64,000 nt of DNA, taken from contig JAIRPP010000008.1 of the NCBI GenBank assembly GCA_031256955.1, forward strand, positions 272,001 through 336,000. Direction: 5' to 3'. Position numbers and translations under genes: made by a program. Position 1 is the stretch's first letter, and every line of letters starts with the position of its first letter. The notes under the pieces were generated by a model. The model was not told the DNA's origin. It ran no database searches and saw nothing but the letters and a program-made list of their open reading frames with translations. Positions 1 through 9,426 of the stretch are shown piece by piece. The stretch comes from Candidatus Methanoplasma sp. (lineage in GTDB: Archaea; Thermoplasmatota; Thermoplasmata; Methanomassiliicoccales; Methanomethylophilaceae).

Positions 1-2
1 TT

Positions 3-1238
3 CGGTCGGAATCCCTGGACTCCCGCGCCGTGAGGGATCTGGAGTCGGTGAAGCCCGGAGAGATCGCGCTCATAGATCAGAAGTGGCATCAGAAGCAAGA
101 CAAGGGGCGCGTCGACGGCCTCGTCAGGGACTTCATAGGCAAGGGGGGCGCGATCCTCGCGATAGGCGACCCCGGCATCTTCTCGAAGAACGGGAGCCTG
201 GCGTTCTCCGCCTTCTCGGACGACGCGGACGTATACGGCGCGTATTTCGATTTCGCGGAGAACAGATACGCGTGCCTGAGCGTGGACTGCGGCGATGCTG
301 CGGAGTCTCTGGACGAGGCGTGCTTCCGGGCGACGGATGCCGCGCGCGCATCGAAGGGCGCCGTCCTGGCGTCCGGCTCCGGGATCTCCTGGGGCCAGGA
401 GTATCAGAGCACCCTGATCCGCCATTACTCCGGATACGGGTGGCTGAACGTCATGACCATGTACACGGTAGTGGAGGAATCCAATGCCAGGTACAATTAT
501 TACCAGACCCATTACAGGCTGCAGTCCGTCCCCGAGTCCGGCGCCAGGACGGCGGACATGTACATATCGTCCCAGCATAACCAAAACAACATGGCCTTGG
601 TCGATTATTCGCCCACCACCTCGTCCGGATCCTCCACCGTGGGCGTGTCCGTGGGCGCCAGCGTGGCTACGGGCGGCACAGGCTCGATCAGCCTGACCGG
701 CAGCTGGCAGTACAGCGTGAGCGACGTCATGGTCATAGACCAGTCCAACTTCGGCACGAACTCCTTCAGCACATGGCATAACGTGGATGAGACGAAATCC
801 GTCGGCTCCGCCACATACGTCATCGAGCCCGGGAAGGTCACGAAGGTGGACTGCCAGTCTGGGGCGAGGGATGGCGCGTACCGCTGCTACGAAAACTATT
901 CCATCCAGTTCCAGAAGAACGGAGCCATGAAGAAATACAGCGAGAGGCTGAACGTGACGATCATCGGCCTGCCGTGCGAGATAACGTACGACACCAACGG
1001 CGCGGACGAGTATTTCGGACCGGAGGGAGCCATATATCCGATCGGATCCTTCAGCCCCGCGTATTCGGCGACGTATAGCAGAGGGACCACGGTCGCGCAC
1101 AGCAACCACAACTACTGGAAAACCGGATCCGTTTTCGCGGGATACTCCACGGATCCGAACGCGACGGCCGCGCAGTACGCCCCGTATTCGACCTTCGTGG
1201 CGACCTGCGACATGACTCTGTACATGGTGTGGATATGA
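3..1238 (+). CDS. Surface/secreted protein, C-terminal portion, with a terminal InlB B-repeat-like (Flg_new) unit; 5' end probably outside window
   Basis: Frame open from base 3; track start at 30 is an internal GTG. C-terminus ITYDTNGADEY...VFAGYSTDPNA...CDMTLYMVWI resembles the last B-repeat of such proteins. Confidence 0.6.
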   Translation, partial: RSESLDSRAVRDLESVKPGEIALIDQKWHQKQDKGRVDGLVRDFIGKGGAILAIGDPGIFSKNGSLAFSAFSDDADVYGAYFDFAENRYACLSVDCGDAAESLDEACFRATDAARASKGAVLASGSGISWGQEYQSTLIRHYSGYGWLNVMTMYTVVEESNARYNYYQTHYRLQSVPESGARTADMYISSQHNQNNMALVDYSPTTSSGSSTVGVSVGASVATGGTGSISLTGSWQYSVSDVMVIDQSNFGTNSFSTWHNVDETKSVGSATYVIEPGKVTKVDCQSGARDGAYRCYENYSIQFQKNGAMKKYSERLNVTIIGLPCEITYDTNGADEYFGPEGAIYPIGSFSPAYSATYSRGTTVAHSNHNYWKTGSVFAGYSTDPNATAAQYAPYSTFVATCDMTLYMVWI

Positions 1239-1492
1239 ATGCGAGCCGGGAAAGGCTGCCCCTGATGCTCGCCGTCGTCGGCTCGGCGCTCGTCCTGGGA
1301 GGCGTGGTCGCGTACGTCGGCTCGGCGATATATCGGATGCTGGACTCCTCCGGCGAGATGGGGCTGTTCGAACCAGAGTCCAGCAGATACGCCGCGATGG
1401 CGCATGCCCCGGAGATGTGCGCCATCCTGTTGGCGGCGGGGGCGCTGGCGTGGGCCGCGACGTTCTGGCTGGAACTCTCGCCCGCGAAGTGA
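1229..1492 (+). CDS. Small membrane protein (about 2 TM)
   Basis: ORF overlaps end of previous CDS; two hydrophobic segments (LMLAVVGSALVLGGVVAYVGSAIY; MCAILLAAGALAWAATFWL). Confidence 0.6.
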   Translation: MDMNASRERLPLMLAVVGSALVLGGVVAYVGSAIYRMLDSSGEMGLFEPESSRYAAMAHAPEMCAILLAAGALAWAATFWLELSPAK

Positions 1493-1501
1493 GACGATCA
1501 A

Positions 1502-1530
1502 GCGCGGGGAATACCCCGCTTCTTTCTTCA
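1502..1530 (+). terminator. Hairpin GCGGGG-AATA-CCCCGC followed by TTCTTTCTT
   Basis: Perfect 6-bp stem and pyrimidine tract just after the CDS ending at 1492. Confidence 0.55.
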
Positions 1531-1648
1531 TCCGGGCGCATGGGGACCTCTCGAAGCCGTAGCGGAGAATCTCCGAGACGCATGCGCAGGCCCGCGCCCA
1601 TGGAATCGGATACAGTTAGAAAAAACGAACGCCAGACGTGGTTTATGG

Positions 1649-1721
1649 TGGGCTCGGCCGGATTTGAACCGGCGACCTCCGCCATGTCAAGGCGACGTCA
1701 TAACCCCTAGACCACGAGCCC
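1649..1721 (-). tRNA. tRNA-Val (GAC)
   Basis: Reverse strand GGGCTCGTGGTCTAGGGGTTATGACGTCGCCTTGACATGGCGGAGGTCGCCGGTTCAAATCCGGCCGAGCCCA: cloverleaf, TTCAAAT T-loop, anticodon loop TTGACAT; CCA encoded at 1646-1648. Confidence 0.93.
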
Positions 1722-1847
1722 GGTGCCACTCGTATCCGCTTGCCGTTCTTAATACTTTCTAGGTTCCGACGGGAGGCTCCCCTCCCTGCCCGCCGCGCGG
1801 CCGCGGGCGGGGCAAACCCATATAACAAAACAAACGGATACGGGCTC

Positions 1848-2060
1848 ATGAACGCTTCCAGAGGCGGCGACGCCGCCAAACCCTGCGACGTGGCGGGCTG
1901 CGACAAGGATTCCGAACGGTCCATAAGCCTCAAGCAGGTCTCCAAATCGGATCTGACGCTGAAGAACCCCGACGCGAAGAACGTGCGCCTGTGCAAGGCG
2001 CACTACAGGGAGTTCAAGAAGGAGACCAAGTCCAGCAGGGACCTCGACAGGGTCTATTGA
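1848..2060 (+). CDS. Small conserved Cys/His protein (70 aa), putative zinc-binding
   Basis: MNASRGGDAAKPCDVAGCDKDSERSISLKQ...LCKAHYREFKKETKSSRDLDRVY; TATA-like catataac about 25 nt upstream of ATG. Confidence 0.65.
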   Translation: MNASRGGDAAKPCDVAGCDKDSERSISLKQVSKSDLTLKNPDAKNVRLCKAHYREFKKETKSSRDLDRVY

Positions 2061-2079
2061 ACCGGGGCCGGCGCGCGAG

Positions 2080-2991
2080 ATGCTGGAGATACTTTTCCTG
2101 GGGACCGGCGCCAGCGTCCCCTCCCGCGAGAGCGCGCCCTCCTGCATCGCCGTCAGGTGCGGGAGGGAGATCGCCCTCTTCGACTGCGGGGAGGGGTCCC
2201 AGAGGCAGCTGATGGTCTCCCCGTTCTCGTTCATGAAGATCTCCTGCATATTCATAACCCACATGCACGGGGACCACGTCCTGGGCCTCCCGGGCCTCGT
2301 CCAGACCATGTCCATGTCCGGGAGGTCGGAGCCGCTCACCGTGTGCGGGCCCCCCGGGATCAGGGGCTTCCTGGACGCGGTCTCCGACGCGTGCGAGGGG
2401 AGGGCGTCCTACCCCCTCGAGATAATCGAGGCCGAGCCGGGCTTCGAAGCGCGCTTCGAGGGCTTCTCCGTGTCCGCGTTCGAGACGGACCACGGGGTGC
2501 GCTCCCTCGGGTTCGCGCTGAGGGAGCATCCCCGCAGGGGGAGGTTCGACAGGGCCAGGGCGGTGGCGCTGGGCGTGAGACCAGGCCCTGACTTCTCCAG
2601 GCTCCAGAACGGGGAGAGCGTCGGCTCCGTCTCCCCCGCGGACGTGATGGGGGAGCCCCAGCCGGGGCTCTCGGTGGTCTACTCCGGGGACACCCTGCCC
2701 TGCGACGGGGTGAGGTCCGCCGCGATGGGCGCGGACGTGCTCATACACGAGGCCACTTACTCGGCGCGCGACGCGGGCCTCGCCGCGAGCCACGGGCACT
2801 CCACCGCCGAGCAGGCGGCGGAGATCGCCAGGGGGTGCGGGTGCGGGGCGCTCCTGCTGACCCACGTCAGCAACCGCTACGACGACAGGTCGGAGATAGA
2901 GGAGGAGGCGCGGAGGGTCTTCCCGGAGTCCCGCGCCGCGAGGGACATGGACCTGTTCGCGGTGTCGGCGGACGGGCTCAGATCAGCTTGA
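2080..2991 (+). CDS. rnz: Ribonuclease Z
   Basis: LFLGTGASVPS, FDCGEGSQRQL, FITHMHGDHVLGLPGL and YSGDT...HEATYS motifs. Confidence 0.92.
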   Translation: MLEILFLGTGASVPSRESAPSCIAVRCGREIALFDCGEGSQRQLMVSPFSFMKISCIFITHMHGDHVLGLPGLVQTMSMSGRSEPLTVCGPPGIRGFLDAVSDACEGRASYPLEIIEAEPGFEARFEGFSVSAFETDHGVRSLGFALREHPRRGRFDRARAVALGVRPGPDFSRLQNGESVGSVSPADVMGEPQPGLSVVYSGDTLPCDGVRSAAMGADVLIHEATYSARDAGLAASHGHSTAEQAAEIARGCGCGALLLTHVSNRYDDRSEIEEEARRVFPESRAARDMDLFAVSADGLRSA

Positions 2992-3565
2992 GCATGTCGG
3001 CGTTGGTTATCATCCCGACCAGCTTCCCCTTCTTGGAGACCAGGACCGCGTCGCAGTCGCTCATCATGGTTGTGACGGACGATATTGGCGTGTTCTCGCT
3101 CACCACCGGGAAGGACTCGTCCATGATGCTGGAGATCACCGTGTCCTTCAGCTCCTCCATGGTCTTGCCCTTCCTCATGAGGTCGAAGATCTTCTTCTCC
3201 GAGATGCTCCCGACGGGCGCGTCCCCGGACAGAACGGGGAGCTGCGAGAAGCCGGTGGACATCATCAGCTCGGACGCGGTGTGGACCCTCTCGTTGCATT
3301 GTATGGTCACTATGCTCTTGGACGAGACGTCCGCCGCGGTGGCGTCCCTGCGGCTGTCATTGTGTATGCGCTCCAGCGTCTCGAACAGCGCGACCACGGT
3401 GTCGTAGCTGGCGGAGATCCTCCCCCTCTCGATCTTGGCTATCGTGCTCTGGCTGACCCCCGAGTCGCGAGCCAGCTCCGTCTGGGTTATGTCCAGGGAC
3501 TTCCTCATCTTCCTTATGTCCGACGCGGGGGGGAACTTCATGCTTGCATGAGATAAAATATTCAT
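2978..3565 (-). CDS. HTH (XRE) plus tandem CBS-domain transcriptional regulator
   Basis: IRKMRKSLDITQTELARDSGVSQSTIAKIERGRISASYDTVVALFETLE then CBS pair. Internal ATG at 3541 is an alternative start. Confidence 0.85.
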   Translation of the reverse strand: MNILSHASMKFPPASDIRKMRKSLDITQTELARDSGVSQSTIAKIERGRISASYDTVVALFETLERIHNDSRRDATAADVSSKSIVTIQCNERVHTASELMMSTGFSQLPVLSGDAPVGSISEKKIFDLMRKGKTMEELKDTVISSIMDESFPVVSENTPISSVTTMMSDCDAVLVSKKGKLVGMITNADMLKLI

Positions 3566-3655
3566 ATATGATTATTTCTATCAATTCTTTTTTTAAACGA
3601 ACAGCGACGATGCGTTATGCATTGGATGCGCGCGAAGCGCAGCGAGGTAATATAG

Positions 3656-4885
3656 ATGGCAGCTAAAAAGAACATATACGTGAACGGGCTCGACGAGCTC
3701 CCCCTCCCCCTCAGGAAGATAGAGATCGTCGAGAGGAAAGGCATAGGCCACCCCGACAGCGTCGCCGACGCGCTGTCCGAGGAGGTCAGCAAGGCGCTCT
3801 GCAAGCTCTACGTGAAGGAGATCGGGCACGTGCTCCACCACAACACCGACGAGACCCAGATCGCGGCGGGATCCTCCGCCCCCAGGTTCGGCGGCGGGAC
3901 GGTCATAGACCCGTCCTTCATACTGCTGGTCGGGCGCGCCACCACCCACGTCGGCGAGGGCAAGGACCTCAAGTCCCTCCCCTGCAAGCCCACCGCGCTG
4001 GAGGCCGCCAGGAAGTACCTCAGGAAGACCTTCCCCAACCTGAACTCCGATTCCGGGGTCATACTCGACGCCAAGATCGGCATGGGGTCCGACGACCTCA
4101 CCGGCGTGTACAAGGCGTCCGGGCACAGGGCCAACGACACCTCCTTCGGCGTGGGGTACGCCCCGTACTCCATAACGGACAGGGTGGTCCTGGAGACCGA
4201 GGAGTTCATCAACGGCCCGCTCAAGAAGAAGCTCCCCGAGACCGGGCAGGACGTCAAGGTCATGGCGTCCAGGGTCGGCAAGAAGATCAACCTCACCGTG
4301 GCCTGCGCCATGGTCGACAGGCACATAGACGACGAGGCGGCGTACAAGTCGTCCATAGAGCAGCTGCACAACGCGGTGATGGACAACGCCCTGAAGATCG
4401 TCGGCCAGGAGGACGTGAGCGTCCACCTGGACGTCAACACCGCCGACGACTACAAGAAGAAGGTCTACTACCTCACCGTCACCGGCATGTCGCAGGAGAT
4501 GGGCGACGACGGGTCCGTCGGCAGGGGCAACAGGTGCAACGGGCTCATAACCCCGTACAGGCCCATGTCCATGGAGGCCACGTCCGGGAAGAACCCCATA
4601 ACGCACATCGGCAAGCTGTACAACGTCATGTCCAAGCTCATAGCGGACGAGGTTGCGGAGAAGGTCGTCTCCGAGGCGGAGGTCCACGTGAGGATCCTCT
4701 CGCAGATAGGGAAGCCCGTGTCCGAGCCCCTCAACGCCGCCATAGAGATCCGCCACCCCGGGATCGAGAAGGACCCGAACTTCAAGAAATGGAAGACGGA
4801 GGCCGAGTCGGTCGCGGAGGGCTGGCTGGATAATATTGATAAAGTGACGAATCTTATCATCAACGGCAAGGTCAGGACGTTCTGA
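3656..4885 (+). CDS. metK: Archaeal S-adenosylmethionine synthetase
   Basis: Archaeal MAT signatures: VERKGIGHPDSVADALSEEVS, HHNTDETQIAAGSSAPRFGGG, GVGYAPYS. Confidence 0.95.
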   Translation: MAAKKNIYVNGLDELPLPLRKIEIVERKGIGHPDSVADALSEEVSKALCKLYVKEIGHVLHHNTDETQIAAGSSAPRFGGGTVIDPSFILLVGRATTHVGEGKDLKSLPCKPTALEAARKYLRKTFPNLNSDSGVILDAKIGMGSDDLTGVYKASGHRANDTSFGVGYAPYSITDRVVLETEEFINGPLKKKLPETGQDVKVMASRVGKKINLTVACAMVDRHIDDEAAYKSSIEQLHNAVMDNALKIVGQEDVSVHLDVNTADDYKKKVYYLTVTGMSQEMGDDGSVGRGNRCNGLITPYRPMSMEATSGKNPITHIGKLYNVMSKLIADEVAEKVVSEAEVHVRILSQIGKPVSEPLNAAIEIRHPGIEKDPNFKKWKTEAESVAEGWLDNIDKVTNLIINGKVRTF

Positions 4886-4904
4886 CCGCGCCAAGGGTGA
4901 AAAA

Positions 4905-5498
4905 ATGAAGATAATCGAGGTTCCGCAGTTCGGCCCGATGTTCCGCTTCAGCGACGCGAACATATACTGGGCGCTATACCTCCTATCCGACGGGAAGAGG
5001 GTGGGGCGCAAAAAGCTCGCAGATTCCATAGGGATAGGCGAAGGGAGCATGCGCAGGATAGTGGACACGCTGAAGGAGCGGAGCCTCGTCACCATCAAGC
5101 AGACCGGCATGACCATAACCAAGGCGGGGATCGCCTACATGAACAAGATCCCCGTCAAGGTCGTGGACGTGCGCCTGGGGGACTCGGCCGTCGGCGAGCA
5201 CTCCCAGGGCGTGGTGGTGCTCGGGGTGGCCGGGAAGATACAGAACGGGATGCAGCAGCGCGACGCGGGGATAAAGGCGGGCGCGTCCGGCTGCACCACC
5301 GTCGTCATAAGGGACGGCGCCCTCATGATCCCCCCGGACTGGAACATCGACAGGGAGAACCCCGACCTGGCCTACAAGATACGGAAGGACACATGGCTGA
5401 CCCAGAACGACGTGCTCATAGTCGGCAGCGGGCAGACCCAGGCCCTGGCGATAGAGGCCGCCCTGAACGCGGCCTTCGAGCTCATACCGGACATATGA
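4905..5498 (+). CDS. Winged-helix archaeal regulator-like protein (DUF4443-like)
   Basis: N-terminal HTH (RVGRKKLADSIGIGEGSMRRIVDTLKERSLVTIKQTG) plus GVAGKIQNGMQQRDAGIKAGASGCTTVVIRDG. Confidence 0.55.
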   Translation: MKIIEVPQFGPMFRFSDANIYWALYLLSDGKRVGRKKLADSIGIGEGSMRRIVDTLKERSLVTIKQTGMTITKAGIAYMNKIPVKVVDVRLGDSAVGEHSQGVVVLGVAGKIQNGMQQRDAGIKAGASGCTTVVIRDGALMIPPDWNIDRENPDLAYKIRKDTWLTQNDVLIVGSGQTQALAIEAALNAAFELIPDI

Positions 5499-5520
5499 CC
5501 CGGCGGGAGACGGCGGCGGG

Positions 5521-6483
5521 ATGAAACACCTTTACAGCTATTCTTCATATCAGCCCCTGTCGGGGCTGCCCGGCGAGGGGACGGCGGCCGAGAGGGCCGC
5601 GGGGCTGGGCTGCGACGGCCTGGAGCTCCTGACCCCCTACGGGAATGTCCCGGGGCATTTCATCGGCGCGTCCGTCGCGGCGCACCTGCCGTTCGCGGCG
5701 GACTGGTACAGCGGGTGGGCCGGCAGGGCCGACCTGAGGGGGATGGACGAGGGCTGGGCGAGATACGTCTACTTCGGCAGGGACAGGGGCGAGATGGTCC
5801 GCAACGTGGCCCTGTCCATAGAGCGCGCGGCGGAGATCGATCCGGCGTACTGCGTCGTCCACGCCGGGAGCGCGAACCTGGGCGAGGTGACGCTCAGGAG
5901 GCAGACGGACGACAGCAGGGGCGTGCTGTCCGCGCTGGCGGAGATGATGAACGAGGTCGCGGCGTCGTTCAAAGGGGGGGAGCCCCCGGCGAGGCTCGCG
6001 TTCGAGAACCTGTGGTGGCCGGGCCTGAGGCTGAGGGAGAACTGGGAGAGGAGGCTCCTGGAGGACAGGCTGGAGTTCGAGAACTGGGGGCTCTGCCTGG
6101 ACACGGGGCACCTCATGAACACGCTCCCGGGCGCGGACGACGAGGAGAGCGCCATAGACGGCGCGCTCGAGGTCATAGACGGGTACGATTCGGGGACGAG
6201 GGAGCGCATATGCGCCATGCACTTCCACCTGAGCGCCAGCGCAGAATACCGCAGGTCTTTCAAAGAGGAGCCGAGGCCCGAGGGGGAGACCGTCCCGGAG
6301 ACAATGTCGAGGGTCTACCCGCACATAACCAGGATAGACCAGCACCGCCCGTTCTCGAGCCCGCGCTGCGTGGAGCTGGCGGAGGCGATATCGCCGGAGT
6401 TCCTGACCCACGAGATGATGGGGTCGGAGTCCGGGGACCCCATAGCGGACCTCAGGAAGCAGATCGCCCACTTCGGGCGGTGA
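5521..6483 (+). CDS. TIM-barrel sugar phosphate isomerase/epimerase (AP endonuclease 2 family)
   Basis: CLDTGHLMNTLPG and CAMHFHLSA motifs; overall xylose-isomerase-like TIM barrel pattern. Confidence 0.7.
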   Translation: MKHLYSYSSYQPLSGLPGEGTAAERAAGLGCDGLELLTPYGNVPGHFIGASVAAHLPFAADWYSGWAGRADLRGMDEGWARYVYFGRDRGEMVRNVALSIERAAEIDPAYCVVHAGSANLGEVTLRRQTDDSRGVLSALAEMMNEVAASFKGGEPPARLAFENLWWPGLRLRENWERRLLEDRLEFENWGLCLDTGHLMNTLPGADDEESAIDGALEVIDGYDSGTRERICAMHFHLSASAEYRRSFKEEPRPEGETVPETMSRVYPHITRIDQHRPFSSPRCVELAEAISPEFLTHEMMGSESGDPIADLRKQIAHFGR

Positions 6484-6620
6484 CGCCGCGAGCGGCGAGA
6501 GCCTCGCATGAGGATCGCGAGATGTGTCCGGCGGCCGCCGGGCGCTCCCCCGGGAGCGCGCCCATGATGACCGCGTATTCGAGGCGACGCATATGGGGGC
6601 CTGCGCCCGCGGCGCCTACG

Positions 6621-7259
6621 TCAATCCTTCCCGGGCGCGGTCATCCATCCCTTCGGCGGGTCCAGGTGCCTCGTGCGCAGGTACCGATGCGTCGCGAACG
6701 CCATGGCTACCGTCCAAATACCCCCGACGGCGGCGTACTGCCATGGGTTGACCATCCCTCCCGCGCAGACGATCCCAGCTATCGCGACCATCATGAACAG
6801 ATAGCCCGTGGCGGTCACCGAGAAATACGCCAGGCGGAACCTGCCGCGGGCGCCTCCCTCGAACACGTTTTCGATCATGACCTCCACATCCACCCCGGAC
6901 ATGAACATCAGCCCGAAAAGCATCGCCACGAAGTTGGATATCAGGAGGAGAACGTCCTCCGTCGCGGCGCACAGGGTCAGGGACGTGACCGTCAGCGCAC
7001 CCATGGAGAAGAACAGCATCGCCCTCCTCTTCATTCTAAGGTAGTAGTGCCCCAGCCCCGGGATCCTGGATATTACCGATGCCAGGTCCGTGTCCTTCTC
7101 GATGCGAACGTAGGGCTTCGCGAGGAGCGCCATCGCGGCGAAATAGGCGACGAAGATCAGGCTGAAGACGAAATACGGCGCGCCATGGGCCATTGCCTGC
7201 GCGATCGCCGGAATCAAGGCGAGCATCGCCGCGATCCTTCCGAGTCTTTTCATATCCAT
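6621..7259 (-). CDS. Multi-TM protein, PGLGHxY family (B-type paralogue)
   Basis: SRIPGLGHYYLRMKRRAMLFF and C-terminal ATHRYLRTRHLDPPKGWMTAPGKD shared with 9423..10055 and 10875..11453. Confidence 0.8.
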   Translation of the reverse strand: MDMKRLGRIAAMLALIPAIAQAMAHGAPYFVFSLIFVAYFAAMALLAKPYVRIEKDTDLASVISRIPGLGHYYLRMKRRAMLFFSMGALTVTSLTLCAATEDVLLLISNFVAMLFGLMFMSGVDVEVMIENVFEGGARGRFRLAYFSVTATGYLFMMVAIAGIVCAGGMVNPWQYAAVGGIWTVAMAFATHRYLRTRHLDPPKGWMTAPGKD

Positions 7260-7442
7260 ATGGGTCTCTCCTGTAAATTACTTCGACAGGCGATTGACAT
7301 CGCGGAAGGCTAGCGAGAGGATGTTAAAAAATCTATCGGAAAATGAGAATTTCATATAAAATGCTTTAAAAATGATGGAATGATCCGGATATCGCTATGC
7401 AGTTGGGAGGGCGCATAGACAAACGAAAGAAAGGGGGAAGAT

Positions 7443-7799
7443 ATGAAACGGAAGAGACGAGAACTGGTCATGCCTGTGAGGCACAGAGAGCTGAGGGGCG
7501 AAGAATGGGAGTATGAGGGAGGATTCCCCCACATAGTCGCAGGCTTTCTAGCTCAACAGGCGGCCTCTGCCGTTGCGAACAGGCTCGCAAAATCCAACAA
7601 TCCTTATCTGAAGGGCGCCGGGCTCACGCTTGGAGTGGCTTCGATCGCCATAGGGGCGGTGTCGGGCGCATCCGCGATATCTTTCGCAGTCAGCGGCGCC
7701 GATTCCATATTGAGGGCGGCGGTGGCGGCGGATGCGGTCTGCGAGTACACCGTCGCCCCGGTCAAGGGATCGATCGATCTCGCAAAATCCCTGGCGTAA
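7443..7799 (+). CDS. Small Gly/Ala-rich protein (118 aa) with amphipathic/hydrophobic segment
   Basis: GAGLTLGVASIAIGAVSGASAISFAVSGADSILRAAVAADAV; stop overlaps next start (TAATG). Confidence 0.6.
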   Translation: MKRKRRELVMPVRHRELRGEEWEYEGGFPHIVAGFLAQQAASAVANRLAKSNNPYLKGAGLTLGVASIAIGAVSGASAISFAVSGADSILRAAVAADAVCEYTVAPVKGSIDLAKSLA

Positions 7800-8548
7800 T
7801 GAAACGGAGGGATCTCGTGTCCGAAAGAACCCAAAATCCCGTTTTTCACCCGTCCGGGATCAGCCTTTCGGCATCATGCATCGCCATAGGGGCTTCCCTC
7901 CTCGCGCTCTATGGGATCCTGGCGATGTTGTCTTCGGGGTTCGGAAGGACTATGAAGCTGAGTTCCATGATCATGCCTCTGGTGATCCTCGCATACGGGA
8001 TAGAGATGCATAGAGGCGGCGAGAAATCGAAATCGGAGGAAATGATCCGCTCGACGGCTACTGTGCTGTCCCTCGCCCCCGGAGCGGCGCACGCATACCT
8101 TGGCAAAAAGAAGGCTGGCATCGCGATTTTCGTCGCTTTCATCGCCTCTCTGATCGCCATGTACTGCGGAGAGACGGTCACGGAATACTTCGAGTGTCGG
8201 CAAAACGTCGCGGACATGGCGTTCGTGTACGGCGGCATCTCTCTGTTCACGCTTTGGATCTGGTCTCCCGTGAGGGTCACCGAGATATGCAACGAGATGG
8301 GGCTTCCATATCGCCGCGCCGATCTGAAACTCGAGATTGATCTCGAGAGGACGGGGCCCGTGATCGCGGCCCTGCTCCTATCGGCATTTGCGCTGGCGAT
8401 GGCTTCATCGATCGCGATGCTGTACGCCGGGTTTCCATACCCCGAGCTAAGCGCGATCGCCATGGCTCTGTCCCTATGGCTCCCCGCCAGCTTGGCTCTC
8501 AGACGGAAGAGGAGGGAGGTCGATCGGAAAGGCGGCAGGGCGCGGTGA
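7799..8548 (+). CDS. Multi-TM protein, divergent A-type member of PGLGHxY family
   Basis: LAPGAAHAYLGKKKAGIAIF aligns with the family motif; EICNEMGLPYRRADLKLEIDLERTG parallels VCDRMGFPR...LNVRRGR of A-type paralogues. Confidence 0.7.
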   Translation: MKRRDLVSERTQNPVFHPSGISLSASCIAIGASLLALYGILAMLSSGFGRTMKLSSMIMPLVILAYGIEMHRGGEKSKSEEMIRSTATVLSLAPGAAHAYLGKKKAGIAIFVAFIASLIAMYCGETVTEYFECRQNVADMAFVYGGISLFTLWIWSPVRVTEICNEMGLPYRRADLKLEIDLERTGPVIAALLLSAFALAMASSIAMLYAGFPYPELSAIAMALSLWLPASLALRRKRREVDRKGGRAR

Positions 8549-8757
8549 GGTCCCGTCGCGGATTCTGGATAGCGGCAGGGAGACGCGATGAAAAGAGACG
8601 CACGGGCGGGGGATCTGTGACCTCTGGATGCGCGAAAGAAATATGGGTGAAGAAAGGCTGCGGAATGCGGGTCCCGTCCGGCGCGTCCGCAATCGCGTGG
8701 AACCTGTGATTCCAGGAATCGGGATTTCGAAAGAACCAAACCTCTTACCGACATCAT

Positions 8758-9426
8758 ATGAAGACCAATACTAAGCTGGCCATAGCATCCGCATCACTCT
8801 GCCTGGCGATGTGCGTAGCGGCTGTCGCCATGGAGGCGTATTACATCCTGGGGTCCGCCATAGTGGCCCTGTTCTCGTCTCTCGCCATGCTGTACGCCGT
8901 CGGCGGCGGAGAGGGGAAGTGCAGGCACACCGCCATGTATCTGTCTCGCGTGCCGGGCCTCGGGCACGTTTATCTGGGGTGCGGGCGCAGGAGCATACCT
9001 TTCTTCATCGGCGACGTGGCGTCTGTGTCTACGTTTGCTCTCATGGCTCTGTTTCCAGCGGACGTTCTATTCGGAGCGTTCTTATTCGTCGCGATCTTGT
9101 TTTACATAGCATTCGCATCCGTGGTGGATGTCGAGATGGTCTGCGACAGGATGGGGTTCCCGCGCATGATGTGCGGGTACGAGCTGAACGTGAGGCGCGG
9201 GCGCCTCGGCCTCCTGGTGCTGACCGTCGCGCTGACCGTTTCCACTGTCGCCGTGTCCTTGCTGATCTTTCTGGCATATCCCACGCCCGGGAACAACATG
9301 TGGCTCCATCTATCCGTATCAGGCGTCCTGATCGCGTTGACGGCGGCGCTGGCGGCGGATTATGCGGGGAATGGAGACGCCCCGCTGGAGAGAGCCACAG
9401 GCTGTGAAGGGGGCGGGGCGCAATGA
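8758..9426 (+). CDS. Multi-TM protein, A-type paralogue (copy A1)
   Basis: MYLSRVPGLGHVYLGCGRRSIPFFIGDVA; near-identical N-terminal half to 10157..10822. Confidence 0.8.
   Translation: MKTNTKLAIASASLCLAMCVAAVAMEAYYILGSAIVALFSSLAMLYAVGGGEGKCRHTAMYLSRVPGLGHVYLGCGRRSIPFFIGDVASVSTFALMALFPADVLFGAFLFVAILFYIAFASVVDVEMVCDRMGFPRMMCGYELNVRRGRLGLLVLTVALTVSTVAVSLLIFLAYPTPGNNMWLHLSVSGVLIALTAALAADYAGNGDAPLERATGCEGGGAQ

Noticed and set aside
3593-5122. 509-aa minus-strand ORF opposite metK
   Set aside because: Mirror ORF of a high-GC gene; low-complexity composition (L/V/H/D/G/R), no recognisable family, while the + strand metK is unambiguous.
6484-6620. Palindrome-rich GC region between the TIM-barrel gene and 6621..7259
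   Set aside because: Short palindromes (ccggcggccgccgg, gcgctcccccgggagcgc) are expected at this GC content and form no consistent element; may simply be convergent terminators.
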